Of a DNA stretch of 9,412 nucleotides, positions 1-4,755 are shown one piece after another (within the stretch, counting starts at the first letter, position 1; every line of letters starts with the position of its first letter). Both the position numbers and the translations under genes were made by a program. The notes beneath the pieces were generated by a model that was not told where the DNA came from, made no database searches, and saw only the letters and a list, made by a program, of their open reading frames with translations. The stretch lies in contig JAGWAA010000018.1 of assembly GCA_018302165.1 (NCBI GenBank), positions 1-9,412 of the forward strand, read 5' to 3'. Origin of the DNA: Candidatus Woesearchaeota archaeon (lineage in GTDB: Archaea > Nanobdellota > Nanobdellia > SCGC-AAA011-G17 > GW2011-AR17).

Positions 1-575
1 TTAGCTAACCTGTTATGAGCTCTTCTACTTGGTCTTAATTTTTCTGTACCCATTCCCTTATGTGTTAAACCACGGGATTTTCTTGCAGCAGATGTTTGAC
101 CTCTGAAAACTCTATTGTCATTTTGTTTTGTTAACCAATTAAGAGTTTTATCTGAAATTATTTCTGGTGCGTGAGTATCTACTAAGATTATTTCATACCA
201 TTTATGAACCCCATCTTCACCAACATAATATGAATTTAAAACTTGTAGGTTTCTGTATTTTCTTTGAGATTTTTGTTCTGCTATCCATTGATAACTCATA
301 CCAACGATTTTTAAACGTCTCATGGTTTTGGATCTTCTACCACCAGATTTTCTCCATTCTCTTTGGTGTGCACCTTTTAGAACTCTAACTCTTGTTAAGA
401 AGAAACCTTTCTTTGCACGATAACCCAGAGACCTTGCACGATCTAATCTTGTTGGTCTTTCGATTTCGGTCATTACGTCTTGTTTACGCCATTCTATTAG
501 CCTTTGTTTATAGAGCTCGCCTAAATTTGCTTTAGGGTTTTTCCATAGCTCTTTGATTGCTTTATACATTCCCAT
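1..575 (-). CDS. rpl15e: Large-subunit ribosomal protein L15e (3' end outside window)
   Basis: Structural protein of the archaeal/eukaryotic 50S/60S ribosomal subunit, absent from bacteria. The reverse-strand translation begins MGMYKAIKELWKNPKANLGE, the usual L15e opening. It continues with the RPTRLDRARSLGYRAKKGF block, RRSKTMRRLKIVG, the aromatic stretch around residues 125-145 (NSYYVGEDGVHKWYEIILVD) and the basic tail GLTHKGMGTEKLRPSRRAHN. A total of 191 complete codons are visible, so only a few C-terminal residues should be missing, given a family length near 190-200. The last visible codon is GCT, followed by AA; the stop lies before base 1. The start at 575 is preferred over the in-frame ATG at 569 because the family begins MGMYK. 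Unlike its neighbours it seems to have a leader of about 40 nt, with a weak AGGA site 8 nt before the ATG. It is the last visible gene of a minus-strand run. Identification is secure. Confidence 0.96.
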   Translation of the reverse strand, partial: MGMYKAIKELWKNPKANLGELYKQRLIEWRKQDVMTEIERPTRLDRARSLGYRAKKGFFLTRVRVLKGAHQREWRKSGGRRSKTMRRLKIVGMSYQWIAEQKSQRKYRNLQVLNSYYVGEDGVHKWYEIILVDTHAPEIISDKTLNWLTKQNDNRVFRGQTSAARKSRGLTHKGMGTEKLRPSRRAHNRLA

Positions 576-640
576 TTTAGATTTCCTAGGATTCAGGTTG
601 CTAAGCCTACATTTCCTTTCATTCTTTGGATTTTTACTGG

Positions 641-649
641 TTTTTAAAT
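641..649 (-). promoter_or_regulatory. TATA-like box for rpl15e
   Basis: Minus-strand ATTTAAAAA overlaps the stop codon of the upstream Nudix gene (644-646). Archaeal start sites usually lie about 25 nt downstream, which would give a 5' end near 619 and a leader of about 44 nt. The position is inferred from base composition only. Confidence 0.45.
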
Positions 650-1120
650 GTTTTTGTTTGCAGAATTAAAATATTGTTCTAAAAAGAATTTATACATTGC
701 TCCTGTTCTTGAAGGTATTTCTTCTTTTGAATTAATAATTCTTATCGCTGAAAAATGTGCTGGATTTAGTATTATTGGTTGTGTTGAAGGAATTTGTATT
801 AAATATCCTGTTGAAATGTCTTGTCTTTGATGTTCAGTTTTGAATCTTCCTACATATTGACCTAGAATTCTTTTGTTTTTTGAATCTATGTCTAAACCTA
901 ATTCTTTTTTTGCTATTCTTTGTAATGTGTCTTCTATAGATTCACCTTTTAACATTCTTAATCCTGTTAATGCCCATTGATTTTTATATGGCGGAATTGT
1001 TCTTTTTACTATTATAACCCCTTGGTCTCCATATTGTATAATTAAATCAAATGTGGGTATTACTGACCATTCTAAAATTTGTTCGAAAATTTCTCTTGGT
1101 GCAAATTTTGGTTCTGGCAT
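644..1120 (-). CDS. Nudix hydrolase, GDP-mannose-hydrolase-like box
   Basis: A 158-residue single-domain Nudix-fold protein, expected to be cytosolic and to act on a nucleoside-diphosphate-linked substrate. The Nudix box lies at about residues 53-76: GLRMLKGE, seven residues, then RIAKKELGL. Compared with the consensus REUXEEXGU, the first Glu is Ile69 and the next is Lys72's neighbour Lys71-Lys72, leaving only Glu73 as the box metal ligand; Glu60 is kept. As I recall, GDP-mannose mannosyl hydrolases show the same pattern (RL...AELGL), and the segment after the box (ILGQYVGRF, then TGYLIQI) also resembles that subfamily. The catalytic Gln-His pair of that group would fall near His122-Phe123, so the active site may be shifted or altered. 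A sugar-nucleotide substrate is therefore a guess. The ATG has no Shine-Dalgarno site but has a TATA-like box about 27 nt upstream, suggesting its own leaderless transcript. It ends 69 nt before rpl15e. Confidence 0.85.
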   Translation of the reverse strand: MPEPKFAPREIFEQILEWSVIPTFDLIIQYGDQGVIIVKRTIPPYKNQWALTGLRMLKGESIEDTLQRIAKKELGLDIDSKNKRILGQYVGRFKTEHQRQDISTGYLIQIPSTQPIILNPAHFSAIRIINSKEEIPSRTGAMYKFFLEQYFNSANKNI

Positions 1121-1142
1121 TTCTAAAGTATTTTTGTTATTT

Positions 1143-1151
1143 ATATTTAAA
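1143..1151 (-). promoter_or_regulatory. TATA-like box for the Nudix gene
   Basis: Minus-strand TTTAAATAT is centred about 27 nt upstream of the ATG at 1120, in the 38-nt gap after the SET gene. The spacing predicts transcription starting at or next to the start codon (leaderless). Confidence 0.5.
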
Positions 1152-1158
1152 TGTTTTG

Positions 1159-1668
1159 TTAATAAAATTTATCTTTTAAGTAGGGGGAGAAAAATTTTCC
1201 ATATTTTTTTTGAAAATCTAAATCCTTCCAAGTATTTGAGTCGATAGTTTTTCGGCATTCCGAAGAACCACAATTACATTCAAATGGTTCAAAGTAAGTT
1301 TCCATAAATGCATAATTCATAACTAATTCTTCACCTGCATTTATGTTTCTTATTGCAATCATGGTGACACTAGAATTAAACCCAACATTTGGTTCACAGG
1401 AATGATTAAAAATCCCTTGTTCTATTAATTCTTCATTATTTGAAGGAACAATGAAGAAATCATCACTTACCTGAATTCCTGCATGGCTAATAATTTTTCT
1501 ATATTCTTCTATTTCAGTTTTAGGAACTGCAATTCCACCGAAAACATTAATTGGTTCATCTTTTTTTATGTCTTCTTTAGCAAAAACTCCATATCTATGT
1601 ATTAATGAATTTCCTGGTTTTGCTTTTGAATTAAGCCATCTGTGTGGCCATCTTTTATGTAAATCCAT
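1159..1668 (-). CDS. SET-domain protein lysine methyltransferase with post-SET cysteines
   Basis: A 169-residue compact SET protein. SET enzymes transfer methyl from S-adenosylmethionine to lysine side chains of proteins. Visible elements in order: the N-terminal SET strand GYGVFAKEDI-like segment (RYGVFAKEDIKK, residues 25-36); the pseudoknot motif NHSCEPN (88-94), which binds SAM; GEELVMNY (112-119) with the catalytic Tyr119; and a post-SET CxCx4C cluster (Cys131, Cys133, Cys138) that with Cys91 can hold one zinc and close the lysine channel. The tail (WKDLDFQKKYG...FSPYL) is like that of prokaryotic stand-alone SET proteins. There is no chromatin-reading or DNA-binding domain, so the substrate is unknown; archaeal chromatin proteins, or ribosomal proteins such as nearby L15e, are possible but unproven. 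A TATA-like box 27 nt upstream and no Shine-Dalgarno site suggest a leaderless mRNA. All key residues are intact. Confidence 0.93.
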   Translation of the reverse strand: MDLHKRWPHRWLNSKAKPGNSLIHRYGVFAKEDIKKDEPINVFGGIAVPKTEIEEYRKIISHAGIQVSDDFFIVPSNNEELIEQGIFNHSCEPNVGFNSSVTMIAIRNINAGEELVMNYAFMETYFEPFECNCGSSECRKTIDSNTWKDLDFQKKYGKFFSPYLKDKFY

Positions 1669-1690
1669 ATTCTTTGTAAAAGTTTATTTT

Positions 1691-1699
1691 TTAATAAAT
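1691..1699 (-). promoter_or_regulatory. TATA-like box for the SET gene
   Basis: Minus-strand ATTTATTAA is centred 27 nt before the ATG at 1668, matching the leaderless spacing of other genes here. The surroundings are very AT-rich, which limits confidence. Confidence 0.45.
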
Positions 1700-1718
1700 G
1701 TTTCTAAATTCTTCATAC

Positions 1719-1743
1719 TTAAAAATAATAAAAAAGAAAAAAA
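1719..1743 (-). terminator. Oligo-T terminator after the DUF378 gene
   Basis: Immediately downstream of the DUF378 stop, the minus strand reads as two long T runs split by single bases (TTTTTTTCTTTTTT, then TTTTT). Archaeal RNA polymerase terminates at such U tracts, which are also the known targets of aCPSF1, encoded in this window. No stem-loop is needed or seen. It would separate the DUF378 transcript from the SET gene. Confidence 0.6.
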
Positions 1744-1947
1744 TTAATTTTTATATAAGTAATATATTGTATATAAAGCTGCTAAACCAACTAATACGTA
1801 GACTATGTTTTGCAATAATGGGATTGATCCAAATATTAGGTCTACTAAATCAAAGCTGAATAAACCTATAAGACCCCAGTTTAAACCACCAACAATTAGT
1901 AAAATTAATGCAATCCAGTCTAAAACACTTCTCTTTTTTGCGGCCAT
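1744..1947 (-). CDS. DUF378 family small membrane protein
   Basis: A 67-residue protein with a basic start (MAAKKR) and two hydrophobic segments, about residues 9-30 and 45-64. The signature GGLNWGLIGLF (20-30) and the following FDLVDLIFG are typical of the DUF378 family, found in bacteria and archaea with no established function. The short positively charged N-terminus suggests a two-pass membrane hairpin with both ends in the cytoplasm. Its translation signal is exceptional here: a near-perfect Shine-Dalgarno (AAGGAGGTG, 1953-1961) 5 nt before the ATG, while most neighbours have none. A TATATATA box near 1981-1992 would give a leader of only about 15 nt. Together these suggest strong, independent expression. 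The gene is monocistronic by the T-tract that follows it. Confidence 0.9.
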   Translation of the reverse strand: MAAKKRSVLDWIALILLIVGGLNWGLIGLFSFDLVDLIFGSIPLLQNIVYVLVGLAALYTIYYLYKN

Positions 1948-1952
1948 AATGA

Positions 1953-1962
1953 CACCTCCTTT
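1953..1962 (-). promoter_or_regulatory. Strong Shine-Dalgarno site of the DUF378 gene
   Basis: Minus-strand AAAGGAGGTG lies 5 nt before the ATG at 1947. It is the best ribosome-binding site in the window and fixes this start codon. Confidence 0.85.
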
Positions 1963-1980
1963 TAATGTGTAATAGTTATT

Positions 1981-1992
1981 TTAATATATATA
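1981..1992 (-). promoter_or_regulatory. TATA box for the DUF378 gene
   Basis: Minus-strand TATATATATTAA predicts a start site near 1960-1962, so the transcript would open almost directly with the Shine-Dalgarno site. It lies in the divergent region shared with nreA. Confidence 0.5.
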
Positions 1993-2012
1993 CTTTTTTA
2001 TTTTTATGAAAA

Positions 2013-2019
2013 TTTATAA
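2013..2019 (+). promoter_or_regulatory. TATA-like box for nreA
   Basis: Plus-strand TTTATAA is centred 27 nt before the ATG at 2043; no Shine-Dalgarno site follows, so a leaderless mRNA is likely. It lies about 25-30 bp from the opposing TATA box, forming a compact divergent promoter pair. Confidence 0.5.
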
Positions 2020-2042
2020 GTTAGTCAATATTTTATTTTTCG

Positions 2043-3278
2043 ATGGATTGTTTTAGATGTCAGGGAAAGAATTTTTCTAAACCTTTGAAATGTGGGCATA
2101 GTTATTGTCCTATTTTTTCAAAGATGCCTCAGTTTAAGATTACTAAGATTCAAAAAGAAAATTTTGTTGGGACATCGCCGAGTGTTTTTGTTGGTAGATA
2201 TAATTATCCTTCAATTAATGTTGGAATATTAGCTTTGCCTGATGTTGTTACAGAAGAATCTAATTTATATGATGCACCAAAAGAATGGAGTCAAAGAAAT
2301 TTTAAAATTAATGAAGTTTTAGATTTTAGGTCTGTGTTGATTAATTCTAAATTTCAAAATAATATTAAATCAATGTCTAAATATGTTTTATTGTCACAAG
2401 AAGTTGCAATGGCTTCAAAACCTGTTGATATTGAATATTTATTAAATAAGAAACCAAAATATCGAATGAAAACTTCTGATGTGGAAACTGTTATTGGTGC
2501 AAATGCAGAATTAAAACGTGCTATGTTGATGTCAAATCCATATATTGATTCAAGAGTGGATAAGGTTGTTTCAGATACTGACAGAAAAGCTAACGATTCA
2601 TTAAATTATTTATATAAAAAAGGATTTGATGAAAATTTTTTAACTAGAATTTTATCGATAGGAACTTTAGGTGTTAAACACCAAAGAAAATTAGTTCCAA
2701 CTAGATGGTCAATTACTGCTGTTGATGATTCTTTAGGAAAAAATTTGGTTGATGAAGTTAAATATTTTAAAGAAGCTGATTATAGTTTATTCTTTGGAGG
2801 TTATATGGGAAATTATTTTTTGATTATGTTTTTCCCTCGTGTTTGGTCTTATGAATTATTTGAAATGTATTTGCCTACAAGTTTATTGAATATGAGTAAT
2901 GAAGTTAAATATACTACTGATTATGAATTTTTTGATGGGAGAAAATCTTATGCTAATAATTGTGTGGGAGGATATTATGCTTCACGTTTAGCTGTTTTGG
3001 AGAAATTAAAAAGTATGAAGAAGCAAGCTACAGTTTTAGTTTTAAGATTTATTACTGATGAATATACTACTCCTTTAGGTGTATGGGTTGTTAGAGAAGC
3101 TGTGCGTAAAGCTATGAATTCAGGTGAAACTTTTAATTCTGAAGTTGAGATGATTGAATATGCTCAAAGATTAACATCAATGCATTTTCATTATAATGTG
3201 GATAATATCTTAGTAAAAAGTCAAGTTTTAGAACGTTGTAGAACACAGAAGACTTTGAAGGATTTTTTTAAGTTTTAG
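2043..3278 (+). CDS. nreA: DNA repair protein NreA (PCNA-interacting)
   Basis: A 411-residue member of the archaeal Nre family (Nre_N/Nre_C, formerly DUF650/DUF651), which acts in DNA repair together with the sliding clamp PCNA. The N-terminus carries a zinc-finger-like cluster: Cys3, Cys6, Cys17, Cys22 (CX2CX10CX4C, with CGHSYCP). The conserved family core follows: FVGRYNYPSINVGILALP (about 50-67), GTLGVKHQRKLVPTRWSITA (about 208-227), and in the C-terminal half GGYYASRLAVLEKL. The protein ends in a PIP box, QKTLKDFF (402-409), the canonical QxxLxxFF signature for PCNA binding. Length and architecture are normal. Absence of a Shine-Dalgarno site and a TATA box 27 nt upstream suggest leaderless expression. 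It is transcribed divergently from the DUF378 gene, and the next gene starts 40 nt downstream with its own TATA-like box. The biochemical activity of the family is not established as far as I know. Confidence 0.95.
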   Translation: MDCFRCQGKNFSKPLKCGHSYCPIFSKMPQFKITKIQKENFVGTSPSVFVGRYNYPSINVGILALPDVVTEESNLYDAPKEWSQRNFKINEVLDFRSVLINSKFQNNIKSMSKYVLLSQEVAMASKPVDIEYLLNKKPKYRMKTSDVETVIGANAELKRAMLMSNPYIDSRVDKVVSDTDRKANDSLNYLYKKGFDENFLTRILSIGTLGVKHQRKLVPTRWSITAVDDSLGKNLVDEVKYFKEADYSLFFGGYMGNYFLIMFFPRVWSYELFEMYLPTSLLNMSNEVKYTTDYEFFDGRKSYANNCVGGYYASRLAVLEKLKSMKKQATVLVLRFITDEYTTPLGVWVVREAVRKAMNSGETFNSEVEMIEYAQRLTSMHFHYNVDNILVKSQVLERCRTQKTLKDFFKF

Positions 3279-3288
3279 AATAATAAGA

Positions 3289-3298
3289 CTTAAATATT
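3289..3298 (+). promoter_or_regulatory. TATA-like box for the 3319 gene
   Basis: CTTAAATATT lies in the 40-nt gap after nreA, centred 26 nt before the ATG at 3319. This is the same leaderless spacing as elsewhere in the window and suggests that the small gene is not simply cotranscribed with nreA. Confidence 0.45.
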
Positions 3299-3318
3299 TT
3301 ATTCTAATCTTTATTAAT

Positions 3319-3681
3319 ATGGAAATTAGAGATAAATTGCATAAGGGTTTATCATATCTTGTTATATGTTCAATGGGATTATATTTGAGTAATTCTTTGT
3401 TTATTTATTCTAATAATAAATCTAATGTTTATCCAGAATATGTTGAATTTAAAATTTCTAATTTGAAAGCAGAATTTTTAAAAGATTGTAGTAATTCTAA
3501 GGAGAAGATTCTAAAAAGGGATGAAATTTTATTATCGTATGGATGTGATCCTAATGATGAATTATGGGAATGTAATCAGATTTATGCCCCTTTAATTCCT
3601 AATTATTTTGCCTGGGGTTATGTTGGAGATTTTGTTAAAAATGGAAATGGTAAATGTAATTCTGTGAACCCTTCTTTATAA
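3319..3681 (+). CDS. Small membrane-anchored or secreted protein, unknown function
   Basis: I do not recognise this 120-residue protein. Residues 1-10 are polar and basic (MEIRDKLHKG), followed by one hydrophobic segment (about 11-30, LSYLVICSMGLYLSNSLFIY), consistent with a signal anchor. The remaining ~90 residues would face outside the cell. They contain four cysteines (57, 76, 85, 113), enough for two disulfides; a fifth, Cys17, is in the membrane segment. Short lysine-rich and acidic patches (SNSKEKILKRDE; DPNDELWE) alternate, and the C-terminal part is rich in aromatic residues, proline and glycine (APLIPNYFAWGYVGDF). Base composition matches its neighbours. Coding potential is supported by the TATA box at leaderless spacing and the coherent membrane topology. 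It follows nreA on the same strand but nothing links their functions. Confidence 0.65.
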   Translation: MEIRDKLHKGLSYLVICSMGLYLSNSLFIYSNNKSNVYPEYVEFKISNLKAEFLKDCSNSKEKILKRDEILLSYGCDPNDELWECNQIYAPLIPNYFAWGYVGDFVKNGNGKCNSVNPSL

Positions 3682-3851
3682 TCTTTTTAGAATTTTTTTT
3701 AAGTTTTAAAAGGTTTAAAGGTGGAACATCGCTGCGCCACCAGTAAACACAGGGAGGGATTGCCTTAATAAACTACTTTTTGTGTGTTTTAAATGATTTA
3801 TAAATCTTTTGATTATGTAGTCACTATAAAGTTGTTACAGGAATTAATATT
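3682..3851. other. Intergenic region between convergent genes
   Basis: No credible ORF. T-rich sequence after the 3319 gene (run of eight T at 3693-3700) is a plausible terminator for it. The middle (about 3720-3765) is unusually GC-rich, with inverted repeats described separately. A palindromic TATA-like TTTATAAA sits at 3797-3804 and could drive transcription either way; on the minus strand it would start near 3774 and read through the GC-rich segment. Confidence 0.6.
3713..3790. ncRNA. Candidate structured RNA element
   Basis: A GC-rich island in AT-rich DNA: I count 27 G/C among the 46 bases from 3720 to 3765. It can fold as GTTTA (3713-3717) with TAAAC (3744-3748), a 2x2 internal loop, then GGTGG (3720-3724) with CCACC (3737-3741) around a 12-nt loop. 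A competing 7-bp helix pairs AAACACA (3745-3751) with TGTGTTT (3783-3789), and a small AGG/CCT hairpin lies between. A T5 run at 3777-3781 could end a plus-strand transcript; alternatively, the TATA-like palindrome at 3797-3804 could drive a minus-strand RNA. It does not match a tRNA, a C/D-box RNA or a clear H/ACA RNA. Function and strand are unknown; it may also be only a DNA inverted repeat. Confidence 0.3.
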
Positions 3852-4715
3852 TTAAACTGTAGAAGATAATTTTCCATATTTCTTATTTGAATTTTTTGAT
3901 TCTTCGACTATCTTTTTACCCAAATGTTTTAACAAACTTAAAGTATATTTATCTGAAAGAGATTTCTTTGATTCTGAACTATGTGTTGCGTCATTATACC
4001 AGTTTACTCTGTAAGCAACTCCTAAAGGAATTATGCGCATACCCATCATTGTACAAGCTTTCATTAAATCTGGAGATACTGAATCTCCTTCTTTACTGCA
4101 ATTGATAAAAGCGCAGGTCTTACCATAAAGTCTTTGTTTGTAAGTTGCATTAGGTTTCTTTGAATATTTTATGGAATTTTGAAGGTTTTTTCCATCACCC
4201 CAAAGTTCTTCAACACCCCCATCAAGAGCGCATAATCTAGAAATCATATTTTGAAGAAGTGCTGGGCGACTGTAAAATGCTGTTGATGTGGCAAAGATTA
4301 TTGCATCTGCTTCAAGCATTTCTTTGTATACAATGTACATATCATCTTTTTTTGTATGATATTCTTTATTATTAAGATATTTGAGAAAATCTTCTTTAGA
4401 AAATTCATTATAAGCTTGTTCAAGAGTTAGAAATTTATTTTGGTTATCAGAATATATTACATCTTCTTTGAATCTGTAACAATCACATTGATATTTTTTT
4501 TCATTAAATCTACATTGAGCAGGATTAGTTGAATAACATTCTTTGCAAGGGTTTATATCTAATTCTCTTAAGTCGATTAATTTTGTTGAAGCTCCTTGTT
4601 TTTTTGCTTCATCAAGAGCGATTCTTAAATATTTTAAACTAACGGGGTCATCTCTAGCACAATCATATTTAGATCTTTTTCCTGAAGAAATTCCAAGAAT
4701 TTTTATTTTAGTCAT
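3852..4715 (-). CDS. Flavodoxin-fold NAD(P)H/FMN reductase-like flavoprotein with cysteine cluster
   Basis: A 287-residue protein of the NADPH-dependent FMN reductase / iron-sulfur flavoprotein type. The N-terminal strand KIKILGISSGKRS (3-15) is the FMN phosphate-binding loop region. LIDLRELDINPCKEC (46-60) is the typical lead into the cysteine motif, and EADAIIFATSTAFYSRP (135-151) is the second flavin-contacting loop, followed by the LLQNMISRL helix. Cysteines 57, 60, 68, 77 and 79 form a CX2CX7CX8CXC cluster that could bind an iron-sulfur centre, though the spacing is wider than the compact Isf motif I recall. About 40 residues are inserted between this cluster and the next core element (80-125). 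The C-terminal part keeps flavodoxin-like segments (GKTCAFINCSKEGDS, 198-212; GMRIIPLGVAYRVNWY, 225-240). Role: probably electron transfer or quinone/flavin reduction in the cytosol; substrate unknown. It lies 40 nt after aCPSF1 with a weak TATA-like box upstream, so it may have its own promoter. Confidence 0.85.
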   Translation of the reverse strand: MTKIKILGISSGKRSKYDCARDDPVSLKYLRIALDEAKKQGASTKLIDLRELDINPCKECYSTNPAQCRFNEKKYQCDCYRFKEDVIYSDNQNKFLTLEQAYNEFSKEDFLKYLNNKEYHTKKDDMYIVYKEMLEADAIIFATSTAFYSRPALLQNMISRLCALDGGVEELWGDGKNLQNSIKYSKKPNATYKQRLYGKTCAFINCSKEGDSVSPDLMKACTMMGMRIIPLGVAYRVNWYNDATHSSESKKSLSDKYTLSLLKHLGKKIVEESKNSNKKYGKLSSTV

Positions 4716-4742
4716 TTCGATACTAATTAGTGTTAAAAATGT

Positions 4743-4750
4743 TTTAAATA
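4743..4750 (-). promoter_or_regulatory. Possible TATA box for the flavoprotein gene
   Basis: Minus-strand TATTTAAA is centred about 31 nt before the ATG at 4715, in the short gap after aCPSF1. The spacing is slightly long for the leaderless pattern. It could allow expression separate from the proteasome/aCPSF1 genes. Confidence 0.35.
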
Positions 4751-4755
4751 ACTTT

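Noticed and set aside
167..388. Plus-strand 73-residue open frame
   Set aside because: Lies antisense to rpl15e, whose family match is unambiguous; the hydrophobic translation is a shadow of codons on the other strand.
3713..3790. tRNA, C/D-box or H/ACA guide RNA identity for the GC-rich element
   Set aside because: No T-arm consensus or cloverleaf, no CTGA D box on either strand, and no guide pocket of adequate size; only an ACA after the stem is suggestive.
3887..4105. Plus-strand frame inside the flavoprotein gene, with a TATA-like CTATAAAG near 3823
   Set aside because: Antisense to a well-supported flavodoxin-fold protein; its translation has no recognisable motif.
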